DNA of 64,000 nt. It comes from Bog-752 sp963799395. GTDB lineage: Bacteria > Actinomycetota > Thermoleophilia > UBA2241. The stretch covers positions 1 to 64,000 of the forward strand of contig CAWCWZ010000050.1 in the NCBI GenBank assembly GCA_963799395.1, given 5' to 3'. The stretch's first letter is position 1. Every line of letters begins with the position of its first letter. The notes under the pieces were generated by a model. It was not told the origin of the DNA. It saw only the letters and a list, made by a program, of their open reading frames with translations, and did no database searches. Position numbers and translations under genes: made by a program. Below are positions 56,548 through 64,000 of this stretch, one piece after another.

Positions 56548-56595
56548 ATGAGCAGGATGATCGCCACCACGACTGCTTGGCTCTGGCGCGCCTAG
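56548..56595 (+). CDS. probable tryptophan leader peptide (attenuator)
   Basis: A 15-codon frame encoding MSRMIATTTAWLWRA with two Trp codons close to its stop. The stop codon lies in the loop of a 6-base stem (GGCGCG 56585-56590 / CGCGCC 56596-56601). A second stem, GCGGGC 56619-56624 / GCCCGC 56628-56633, follows. This is the layout of a ribosome-mediated attenuator, about 150 bases before a tryptophan-synthase-beta-like gene. No U-run follows the second stem, so the terminator part is not proven. Confidence 0.6.
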   Translation: MSRMIATTTAWLWRA

Positions 56596-56743
56596 CGCGC
56601 CCTCTCTGACATCCCTCCGCGGGCTCTGCCCGCCACGCCCCCTCAAGCGCCGTCGCTGTCGGCCTGCCCGCACAGCGGCACACTGCCGACCCGAGAGAAC
56701 AACGACCGGCCCCAAAGCCGCTCCAGCCAGAAGGAGGTGCGTC
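56596..56743 (+). promoter_or_regulatory. leader region of trpB with attenuator-like stems
   Basis: The 148 bases between the leader stop and trpB contain the GCGGGC/GCCCGC hairpin and, near the end, the ribosome-binding site AGAAGGAGG 56729-56737 before ATG 56744. No other gene is seen. The wider gap from 56,324 contains the amidase upstream region and this leader only. Confidence 0.45.
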
Positions 56744-58104
56744 ATGCAGAAGAAGTACCTGTTGGACGAAGAGAGGATCCCGCGGCGCTGGTACAACATC
56801 GCGCCGGACTTTCCCGAGCCCCCCGCGCCCCCGCTGCACCCCGGCACGGGCCAGCCCGCCGGACCAGACGACCTGGCCGCGTTCTTCCCCATGGGGCTGA
56901 TCGCCCAGGAAGCCTCGATGGAGCGCTTCATCGACATCCCCGACGAGGTCCGCGACATCTACCGCATCTGGAGACCCACGCCGCTGATCCGCGCCACGGG
57001 CCTCGAAAAGGCGCTCGACCTGCGCGACGACCAGCGCATCTTCTTCAAGTACGAGGGCGTGAGTCCCTCGGGTTCGCACAAGTCCAACACGGCCGTCGCC
57101 CAAGCCTTCTACAACCACGAAGCGGGGGTCAAGCGTCTGGCCACCGAGACCGGCGCCGGTCAGTGGGGCAGCGCCCTGTCGATGGCCTGCCAGATCTTCG
57201 GCATCGACCTGACCGTTTACATGGTGAAGGTCAGCTACGAGCAGAAGCCCTATCGGCGCGTGCTGATGGAGTTGAACGGCGCCATCCGTGCACGCCAGCC
57301 CGACCGACTTCACCGAGACCGGCCGCAAGGCGCTCGAGGCCGACCCCGACAACGTCGGCAGCCTGGGGCTTGCCATCTCCGAGGCGGTCGAGGACGTCAT
57401 GGGCCACCCCGGCTCCAAGTACGCCCTCGGCAGCGTGCTCAACCACGTGCTCCTGCATCAGACCGTGATCGGCGAGGAGGCCATCGAGCAGGTCGGCGCG
57501 GCCGATGCCTACCCCGACGTCGTGATCGGTTGCGTCGGCGGCGGCTCGAGCTTCGCCGGCATCGCCTTCCCCTTCATGCGCGAGGCGCTCGCCGGCAAGG
57601 CCAAGACCCGGTTCGTCGGCGTCGAGCCCACCGCCTGCCCCTCGCTGACCAAGGGCGTGTTCACCTACGACTTCGGCGACGTCGCCCAGACCACGCCCCT
57701 GCTCAAGATGTACACGCTCGGTCACGACTTCATGCCGGCCGGCATCCACGCCGGCGGTCTGCGCTACCACGCCATGGCGCCGCTGCATCAGCCACGCCTA
57801 CCATCTCGGTCTGATGGAAGCCGTCTCGGTGCCCCAGACGAAGGTCTTCGCGGCCGCCCAGCTCTTCGTCCAGACCGAGGGCATCCTGCCGGCGCCGGAG
57901 TCGGCGCATGCCATCCGCACGGCCATCGACGAGGCGCTCGCCGCCAAGGACACGGGCACGCCGAAGACCATCCTGTTCAACCTGACCGGCCACGGCTTTC
58001 TCGACCTCGGCGCCTACGAGACCTATCTCGCCGGCAAGCTCGAGGACTACGACCACCCCGAGGAGGCCATCAAGGCCGCCATGGAACACGTTCCGTCCGC
58101 CTGA
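56744..58104 (+). CDS. trpB: tryptophan synthase beta chain, TrpB2 type
   Basis: PLP enzyme that condenses indole with serine. About 453 residues, longer than TrpB1 (about 395), as in the TrpB2 group that often works without TrpA. The PLP lysine is K113 in SPSGSHKSNTA; the GAGQWGSALS and phosphate-loop GCVGGGSSFAGIAF motifs are present, as is the C-terminal PESAHAIR. ATG 56744 follows AAGGAGGTGCGTC. Frameshifts at about 57,285 and 57,790. No trpA is nearby. The upstream Trp-codon leader supports a tryptophan role. Followed by a strong terminator. Confidence 0.9.
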
Positions 58105-58123
58105 CCCGGCCGGCCGCCCGAGC

Positions 58124-58161
58124 AAAGGAGACGGGGGGCGCGAGCGCCCCCCGTCTCCTTT
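58124..58161 (+). terminator. strong intrinsic terminator after trpB
   Basis: AAAGGAGACGGGGGGCG at 58124-58140 pairs perfectly over 17 bases with the sequence at 58145-58161; the loop is CGAG and the stem ends in TTT. It starts 20 bases after the trpB stop. Confidence 0.85.
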
Positions 58162-58251
58162 CTGGTACCATCGCCAGGCGAGTGGCGAGCGACCGCGTTG
58201 CCCACCGCTCCTTATCTGCTTCGACCAATGCGGATCAAGACAGGGGAGGCC

Positions 58252-59578
58252 ATGCCCGACCTGAGGCTCTACCGCGTGGCCTTGATCGTCGCCTTCGTCC
58301 TCGCCGCGGCTTCGCTGCTGGCGCTGCGGCCGCTCCAGACGGTCGCCCTCTCGACCCAGCCCAGCGTCTTCGACGGCCAGGCGGCCACGACCTACCTGCA
58401 GACTCTGGTCCAGGACTTCCCCGGCCGGGTCGCGGGCTCCAGCGCCGATCGCCGGGCCGGCGCCTGGGTCGCCCAGCAGTTCGCCGGCCTGGGGCTCACG
58501 ACCCACGTCGAACCCTTCCCGGCGACCGTCGCCGGGCAGCCGGTCTCGCTGAACGACGTCTGGGCCGTCTCCAACGGGAGCGTCCAGGGCGCGATCGTGG
58601 TGCTGGCGCCACGCGACTCACCGCCGCTCGCCACGCAGGGCGCCAACGACGATGCCTCGGGCACCGCCGCCCTGCTGGAGCTGGCGTCGGTGTTCGCCGG
58701 AGCCGCTCACACGCACTCGATCGTCTTCGTGTCGAGCGACGGCGACACCAGCGGCGCGCTGGGCGCGCGCCACTTTCTCGACAGCCATCGCGACCTGTCG
58801 ATCTTCGCGGTCGTGGGCCTGCGCCGGGTCGCGGGCCGCGACGTCCACAAGCTCGCTCTCGACGGCTGGAGCGACCAGCCCCGGCTCGCGCCTCCGTGGT
58901 TGTGGTCGCTCGCCCGTGCCGCCGGACGCGCCGGCGGCGAGATGAAGGTCCCCCTGCCGCCGGTGACCTCGCAGCTCCTGCGGCTGGCCGTGCCCGAGCG
59001 GCGGTGGGGTCCAGGCGCCGTTCGTCGCCGCGGGACTGCCGGCCATCGAGCTGTCGGCGCCCGGCGCGCCGCATCCCGCCGTCGCCGACACGCTCGACAC
59101 CGTCTCGTCGGACACGCTGACCCGCACCGGACGCGCGGCGGAGGCGCTGGTCGCCAGCCTCGACGGCGCGGCGCTGCCGCTGCAGGGCAGCAGCAGCACG
59201 GTCTTCTTCTCGCGGTTCCGGCAGCTGCCGGGCGGCGTCGTCGTCTGGATGCTGATCGTCCTCACGGCGCCGCTCGCGGTGGTCACGATCGACCTGCTGG
59301 CGAAGGCGCGCCGGCGGCGCCTGCCGCTACGTCACGCGTTCCTGCGGCTCGCGCTGCGCGCCGCGCCGTGGCTGCTGACACTCGTTCTCGTCTACCTCGC
59401 CAACCTGCTGACCCTTCTGCCCGGACGGTTCGGCGGCGTTGTCTCGCCGGACGCGGTCGTCAGCCACGCACCGCGGTACCTGCGCGTGCTCCTGATCCTG
59501 CTGTTCCTGGCGCTCGCGTACCACTACGCCATGGCGATCGAGCGCCGCTTGGCGCGACGGTACGCCGACCGACACTGA
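58252..59578 (+). CDS. M28-type peptidase with membrane C-terminus
   Basis: About 442 residues up to the stop. An N-terminal membrane anchor (VALIVAFVLAAASLLAL) is followed by an M28 aminopeptidase-like domain: VQDFPGRVAGSSADRRAG, GAIVVLAPRD, and the metal-site region GANDDASGTAALLELAS. The usual first zinc histidine (H/P-D pattern) is not obvious, so activity is uncertain. ATG 58252 follows GGGGAGGCC; a longer start at 58198 is possible. Frameshift near 59,005. The end has two membrane helices and probably continues in the next reading frame. Confidence 0.72.
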
Positions 59579-59585
59579 CGCGGTC

Positions 59586-60212
59586 GTGGCGGTCGCCCAT
59601 CTCGCCCTGCTCGTGGTCGCGATCCTGATGCTGCCGATCAACCCCTTCTCGCTCCTCCTGGTGCTGCCGGCCGCCCTGCTCTGGCCGCTCGCCCGGCCGG
59701 GTTCCTGGGCGCGCTCGCGGCTGCCGGTGTGGGCGGGCCTCGCCATCGTCGTCGTCGCCCTCGTCTACTTCGGCGAGAGGCTGCATCTCGGCTGGGGAGT
59801 CTGGTGGTATTTCTTCCTGTTGCTCGAGACCCGGGCCATCCCCGTCGGGGCGGTTGTCGTGGCGGTGGTGTTCATCGCCTCGGCGGCCCTGCTGGGGCAC
59901 GAGCTGCACTCACCCCTGACCGAGCCCCGCCTCGGCCGCCGGGCGTTGCACGGTCGCTACCCGATCGCGGGTAGAGCAAGGCGGACGACGATGACCGGCG
60001 TTGACGGTCGCGGAGAGCGAGGCCACAGCGGCCCGAACGCCGGCGGCAACAGTCTGAGTTCAGCCTCGCGCCGGCCGGCGCCGAGTCGCGACGCTCGACC
60101 CGTTCCCCAGGGGGCGGCGGTCGGTGACCTGCGCGCAGCGGGCGGGCCGCCTTCCGGCGGCCCGCCCGCGTACGACCTCGCTCGTCTCAGGCCGAAGCCC
60201 GAGGATCAGTAG
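59586..60212 (+). CDS. membrane protein, probably the continuation of the M28 peptidase
   Basis: The first 110 residues form four membrane helices (VAVAHLALLVVAILM, NPFSLLLVLPAALLW, VWAGLAIVVVALVYF, AVVVAVVFIASAALLG). The frame is open upstream of GTG 59586, and the preceding stop is 8 bases away, so a single indel near 59,560 would fuse it to the peptidase, giving a known M28-plus-multi-TM form. Beyond about 59,950 the sequence is low-complexity and includes a hairpin, so the natural stop is probably earlier than 60,212. Confidence 0.45.
   Translation: MAVAHLALLVVAILMLPINPFSLLLVLPAALLWPLARPGSWARSRLPVWAGLAIVVVALVYFGERLHLGWGVWWYFFLLLETRAIPVGAVVVAVVFIASAALLGHELHSPLTEPRLGRRALHGRYPIAGRARRTTMTGVDGRGERGHSGPNAGGNSLSSASRRPAPSRDARPVPQGAAVGDLRAAGGPPSGGPPAYDLARLRPKPEDQ
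60138..60169. terminator. strong hairpin between convergent genes
   Basis: GCGGGCGGGCCGCC at 60138-60151 and its exact complement at 60156-60169 with a TTCC loop. It sits where the plus-strand membrane gene and the minus-strand YtxH-like gene converge and could end both. Confidence 0.65.
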
Positions 60213-61947
60213 TCGTCTTGCGAGAGTGACTCGTCGAGCGTCTCGGCGACGTCGCTGTCGACCGGCACGTCGACGGCACGCGGCACGGGGCTCTGACCGG
60301 AGTCGCGAGCCAGGAGCGCCGCCTCGCCGCTCATCATCGCGTCGAACGCCTTGGCCTTGAGCCGGGCACGCGTTTCTTCGATGCGCCGGCGCATCTCGGC
60401 CTGGTCCACGGCTCCCGGAGCCATCTCGTCGGCCGGCGCGGCAGGGGCCTCTTCGGCCACCGGCGTCACGGGCGCCTCGGCGACAGGTTCTTCGGCCACG
60501 GGCGCGGCAGCGACGGGCGCCTCGACGACGGGCTCCTCGCGACGGCGGTGGCGGCCGGTGCGGCGAGCGGGCTCTCGGCCACGGGCGTCTCGACGCGGGC
60601 TCCGGACGACCGGCGTGTCCCAGGCGGCCGGCGCGACGGCGACGGGCTCTTCGGCCACGGGCTCCTCGGCCGCGGGCTCCTCGGCCGCGGCTCCTCGCGA
60701 CGGCTCCTCGGCCACGGGCTCTCGGCCACGGGCTCCTCGGCCACGGGCTCCTCGGCGACCGGCGTGTCCCAGGCGGCCGGCGCGACGCTCTCGGCGGCTT
60801 CGGAAGCCTTGGCGAGCTCGGGCTCGAAGGTCGCCGGCACGGGCTCGGCCGACCAGACCTCGGACGATGGCGTCGGCGGCGTCTCGGAGACCTCCTCCGG
60901 GGTCGTGGCAACGGGCGCGTCGGCATAAGGAGAACCCATCGCCTCCGACGTCAGGGCAGGCATGGCCGGCGACGTGGCTGCGGCATCCTCGGGTTGGCTC
61001 GGTCCGCCTTCTTGGGGCTCTTCGGCGAAAGCGCTCGACACGCCGCTGGCTCCGGCCAGCTCGGCCTCGAGTCCGACGCCGGCGTCTTGCGGCGCATACG
61101 CCGGAGGCGATCGGTTCGGGCTCAGCTTCGGCGATCGGGCTCGGGCTCGGCTTCGGCGATGGGCTCGGGTTCGGCATCGGGACGGGCTCAGCTTCGGCGA
61201 CGGGCTCAGTTTCGGCGACCGGCTCGGGCTCGGCGAGGGGCTCGGTTCGGCGAGGGGCTCGGCGTCGGCCTCGGCGACGGGCTCATCGGGGACGGCCTGG
61301 AAGGGCCTCTGGATCTCGCTTTCCAGGGCGGCCTTTGTCTCCTCGATCCGGGCACGCAAGTCTTCGTCGGGCGCAGACGGCTCGGCTTCGGCGATGGGCT
61401 CGGGCTCGGCTTCGACGACGGGCTCAGGTTCCGGCTCAGCTTCGGCGACCGGCTCGGGCTCAGCTTCGGCGATGGGCTCGGGCTCGGCGACCGGCTCGGG
61501 CTCGGGCTCAGTTTCGGCGACCGGCTCGGGCTCGGCTTCGGCGATCGGCTCGGCTTCGGCGACCGGCTCGGGCTCGGCTTCGGCGACCGGCTCGGGCTCG
61601 GCTTCGGCGACGGGTTCGGCTTCGGAGACGGGGACGGGGACGGGCGTGAAGATCGAGACGGGTTCGGGCTCGGCGACCGGGACGGGCGCGACAAAGGGCT
61701 CCGGTTCGGCTTCGACGACGGGGGCGGACGGGACGGGCGGTTCGGCTACGACCGTCGCCGCGCCGAAGTCTGAAGTCTGGGCTTCGTCACGAGACCTCGT
61801 GATCTGGGCGATGCGCGTCGGCATGAGACCGCGGACCTGCGGTCCGGCCAGCATCTCGCGCACCTCGCGGCCGGTCTTCGGCGTGACGAGCAGCGCCGCG
61901 CCGGCGCCGATGCCCAGGCCGAACAGGAATTTGAAAAGCCGTCCCAT
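60206..61947 (-). CDS. YtxH-like protein with long Glu-Pro-Val-Ala repeat tail
   Basis: About 580 residues. A short membrane segment (LFKFLFGLGIGAGAALL) and VTPKTGREVREML form a YtxH-like N-terminus. Then come dozens of EPEPVAEAEPEP and PVAEEPVAE repeats, with two helical inserts containing LRARIEETKAAL and MRRRIEETRARLKAKAFDAM. ATG 61947 follows AAGGAGGCTTCC. The frame breaks in the repeats, most likely from length errors, and ends at 60206 with DESLSQDDY. YtxH proteins are small general-stress proteins; the acidic, proline-rich tail is an addition and may extend through the envelope. Function unknown. Confidence 0.7.
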
Positions 61948-62100
61948 GGAAGCCTCCTTGAACGCCCCAGCGTCTCGCCGCCCTCTCAAGCCGGAGCGGA
62001 CCGGCGGAGTGTTCTTCGACACAAGAGAAGTGTTCCTTTAACAGTGTACAACTTGGTATACACCCCCGACAGGGACACCGGGACAAGCGGCGTCGGAGGC

Positions 62101-62499
62101 TCAGGCGAGGCGTTGTACGGAGACCGATCCGTCCTGCGCCGGGATGACGAGAGCGGTCCAGCGCGCACCGTACTCCCGGCTCGCCCCGGCCACGATCTCG
62201 CGCAGGGCGGCGGCGGCGGCGCGGTCGGTGAGGATGGCGATCGGCACGAGCGGCCGGTTGTCGAGCTGCACCCGCAGGCCGTCCTCGGCCTGCTTGATGA
62301 GGATCGGCTCCTGCGAGAGGTGCGCGAGACTGGCCACGCTCGCGTCGGACAGCGCGAAGGTGAGCGGAGCCTGGGCCGCGAGCGCCGCCGTCGACGAGGA
62401 GTCGAGCCCTTGCTTCACGCGTCGCGCGTACCAGTACAGGATCACGCAGAGGAAGACGATCAGCGTGGTCGTACCGACCGTGACTATCACCAGGCCCAT
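62101..62499 (-). CDS. membrane-anchored protein of unknown function
   Basis: A 132-residue protein with one N-terminal membrane helix (LVIVTVGTTTLIVFLCVILYW) and a soluble domain of about 100 residues without recognised motifs. ATG 62499 immediately follows the rarA stop codon, so the gene is co-transcribed with rarA. No catalytic motif. A function in the envelope or replication stress cannot be inferred. Confidence 0.65.
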   Translation of the reverse strand: MGLVIVTVGTTTLIVFLCVILYWYARRVKQGLDSSSTAALAAQAPLTFALSDASVASLAHLSQEPILIKQAEDGLRVQLDNRPLVPIAILTDRAAAAALREIVAGASREYGARWTALVIPAQDGSVSVQRLA

Positions 62500-63882
62500 C
62501 TAGCTCTCCCTCGCACCGTCAGGTGACGCGCTCTCGCCGCCGCCCTTGTCGTCGGGCGACGGGCGATCCGGCCGGCGCTTGACCTCGGCGAGCCGCCGGG
62601 CCAGCTCGAGCTCGACCCCGCGCTGCGCCGCGAAGTACGTGGCGCCGAGCATCGCGTCGGGCAGGTACTGCTGCTCCACCCAACCGCCGAAAGCGTGCGG
62701 GTATCTGTACCCCATGCCATGGCCCAGGTCCTTCGCTCCCCGGTAATTGGCGTCGCGCAGGTGAGGCGGCGGCGGCTCGTTGCCGCGGCGCTCGACGTCG
62801 GCCATGGCCGCGTCGACCGCCTTGTAGGCGGCGTTGCTCTTGGGCGCCAGGGCCATGTAGAGCGCCGCCTGGCTCAGGTTGATGCGGCACTCGGGCAGGC
62901 CGACGAACTCCACCGCGCGCGCCGCGGCCACCGCCAGCTCGAGCGCCCGCGGGTCGGCGTTGCCCACGTCTTCGCTCGCGAAGATGATGATGCGCCGGGC
63001 GATGAACTTGGGGTCCTCGCCGCCGGCGAGCATGGCCGCCAGATAGTACTCGACGGCGTCGGGATCGCTGCCGCGCATCGACTTGATGAAGGCCGAGATC
63101 GTGTCGTAGTGGGCGTCCTGCCGATCGTAGCTCAGGGGCTTCTTCTGGGCCGCGTCCTTCAGGTCGTCGAGGGTGATCACGGCCGCGCCCGAGCCGGCCC
63201 GCGGACCGCGAGAGCGCACCGCGGTCTCGAGGGCGTTCAAGGCCACCCGGGCGTCGCCGTGGGCGACCGAGACGAGGAACGGGAGGGCACCGTCGCCCAG
63301 CGTCAGACCAAGCTCGCCGAGGCCGTGCTCGCGGTCGTCGATCGCGCGACTCACCAGCGCCGCGACGTCGTCGTCGGCGAGAGGCGCGAAGCGGTACAGC
63401 TGGCAGCGCGACAGAAGCGCGGAGTTGACCTCGAAGTAGGGGTTTTCGGTGGTCGCCCCGATCAGGGAGACGACGGCGTCTTCGATGGCCGGCAGCAACG
63501 CGTCCTGCTGAGCTTTGTTGAAGCGATGGATCTCGTCGATGAAGAGGATGGTGCGCCGCGACGACAGGGCGCGCGCCTCGCGCGCGGCCTTGATCGCGGC
63601 GCGCACGTCGGCGGTGCCCGAGCTGACGGCCGAGAGCTGCTCGAGCCGGGCGCCGGTCTCGCCGGCGATCGCCCGGGCGAGGGTCGTCTTACCCGACCCC
63701 GGCGGGCCCCAGAAGATCATCGAGAACAGCTCCCCGCGCTCTACCGCGGCACGCAGCACGGTACCGGGTCCCACGATCTCCTGCTGGCCCACGAAACCGG
63801 CCAGCGTCCGGGGACGCATGCGGGCCGCCAGCGGCGCGTCGGCGGCGATCTGCTCGTCGGATGGGTCGAACAGGCTGTCCAT
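62500..63882 (-). CDS. rarA: RarA/MgsA replication-associated AAA+ ATPase
   Basis: A 460-residue ATPase related to clamp loaders, which helps at stalled replication forks. Walker A GPPGSGKT is at 59-66, Walker B ILFIDEIHR at about 112-120, and sensor 1 IGATTENP and arginine-finger SALLSRCQLY follow. The C-terminal domain shows the conserved SAFIKSMRGSDPDAAxYYLA-like stretch and YPHAFGGWVEQQYLP. ATG 63882 begins MDSLFDPSDE; an upstream in-frame ATG at 63,930 is less typical. Reads through without error. Divergent from the gene at the right edge. Confidence 0.93.
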   Translation of the reverse strand: MDSLFDPSDEQIAADAPLAARMRPRTLAGFVGQQEIVGPGTVLRAAVERGELFSMIFWGPPGSGKTTLARAIAGETGARLEQLSAVSSGTADVRAAIKAAREARALSSRRTILFIDEIHRFNKAQQDALLPAIEDAVVSLIGATTENPYFEVNSALLSRCQLYRFAPLADDDVAALVSRAIDDREHGLGELGLTLGDGALPFLVSVAHGDARVALNALETAVRSRGPRAGSGAAVITLDDLKDAAQKKPLSYDRQDAHYDTISAFIKSMRGSDPDAVEYYLAAMLAGGEDPKFIARRIIIFASEDVGNADPRALELAVAAARAVEFVGLPECRINLSQAALYMALAPKSNAAYKAVDAAMADVERRGNEPPPPHLRDANYRGAKDLGHGMGYRYPHAFGGWVEQQYLPDAMLGATYFAAQRGVELELARRLAEVKRRPDRPSPDDKGGGESASPDGARES

Positions 63883-63942
63883 CAGGCACAGTCTACCCCT
63901 CGCCGCTCCGCCGGCGCCCTCCCACGCCACCGGGCGTCCTGC

Positions 63943-63948
63943 TAAAAT
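63943..63948 (+). promoter_or_regulatory. -10 hexamer TAAAAT, leaderless start
   Basis: TAAAAT ending eight bases before ATG 63957, with no ribosome-binding site. Confidence 0.5.
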
Positions 63949-63956
63949 GGAGCGCG

Positions 63957-64000
63957 ATGCTCAAGGTCCTCGTGCTCAACACGACATACGAGCCGCTCAA
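63957..64000 (+). CDS. HNH endonuclease, N-terminal fragment at window edge
   Basis: The first 14 codons encode MLKVLVLNTTYEPL. That opening (VLVLNxxYEPL) is characteristic of a widespread family of small HNH nucleases in bacteria, often next to rarA or DNA-metabolism genes. The remainder lies outside the window. Confidence 0.6.
   Translation, partial: MLKVLVLNTTYEPL

Noticed and set aside
61139..61700. Plus-strand frames rich in Gly/Ser/Leu or Phe-Gly opposite the YtxH-like gene, as a repeat protein.
   Set aside because: They are the antisense of the Glu-Pro repeat; only the minus strand has a ribosome-binding site, a membrane start and a conserved C-terminus.

Overview
The window looks like a metagenome-derived contig made of two unrelated pieces. 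Bases 1 to about 6,740 have moderate GC and ordinary codon use. They hold a TnpB nuclease gene, a frameshifted endonuclease III and a run of exported proteins of unknown function led by a 911-residue protein with a pilin-like N-terminus. The style recalls Verrucomicrobiota, but that is an inference. At about 6,740 an exported-protein gene stops mid-frame and the sequence becomes very GC-rich (about 70% by eye) in the middle of a glycerol-3-phosphate dehydrogenase gene. From there to the end the DNA is one GC-rich style with many GTG starts and leaderless-type promoters, which suggests an actinomycetotal lineage. Single-base frameshifts are frequent on both sides, so many genes are given as one span although they do not read through; uncorrected sequencing error is the simplest explanation. 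Layout of the GC-rich part. 6.7-10.3 kb (+): truncated GlpD, a class V aminotransferase of the alanine-glyoxylate/serine-glyoxylate type, and a TetR regulator. 10.4-16.8 kb (-): an AsnC/Lrp regulator, PanB, a class I aminotransferase, two MttB-family corrinoid methyltransferases and their corrinoid protein. This is the most coherent metabolic module in the window and looks like one-carbon transfer from a methylated amine. 17.3-18.9 kb (-): homoserine kinase and a DedA membrane protein. 19.1-25.1 kb (+): first polysaccharide cassette (DegT aminotransferase, DUF354 glycosyltransferase-like protein, FlaA1/CapD-type dehydratase, O-antigen-ligase-like protein). 25.0-33.6 kb (-): one exported protein of about 2,850 residues with six propeller-type repeats followed by about 29 Ig-like repeats. 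33.8-35.4 kb (+): the two subunits of a class I fumarase. 35.4-37.5 kb (-): two hexapeptide-repeat acyltransferases and a truncated DJ-1/PfpI gene. 37.7-40.2 kb (+): LysR regulator, FMN reductase, small monooxygenase-like protein and an FMN-binding oxidase-fold protein. 40.3-42.7 kb (+): phosphosulfolactate synthase, a histidine-type phosphatase and a divergent ureohydrolase, apparently one operon. 42.9-44.1 kb (-): a SpoIID/LytB-like exported protein. 44.2-55.5 kb (+): second and larger polysaccharide cassette, with four glycosyltransferases, O-antigen-ligase-like protein, PIG-L deacetylase, ATP-grasp ligase, initiating sugar-phosphate transferase, DegT aminotransferase and a Wzz-like chain-length protein. 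55.5-64 kb: a nitrilase-family amidase (-); a tryptophan synthase beta-like gene preceded by a probable Trp-rich leader peptide; a membrane M28-type peptidase; a YtxH-like protein with a long Glu-Pro repeat tail (-); RarA (-); and the first codons of a probable HNH endonuclease at the right edge. How they fit together: the two polysaccharide cassettes supply precursors, polymerising and surface-modifying enzymes of the cell envelope and surround a giant exported adhesin-like protein, so 19-55 kb is largely an envelope region. The corrinoid module and the phosphosulfolactate operon are the places where undescribed chemistry is most likely. No rRNA, tRNA or CRISPR array was seen.
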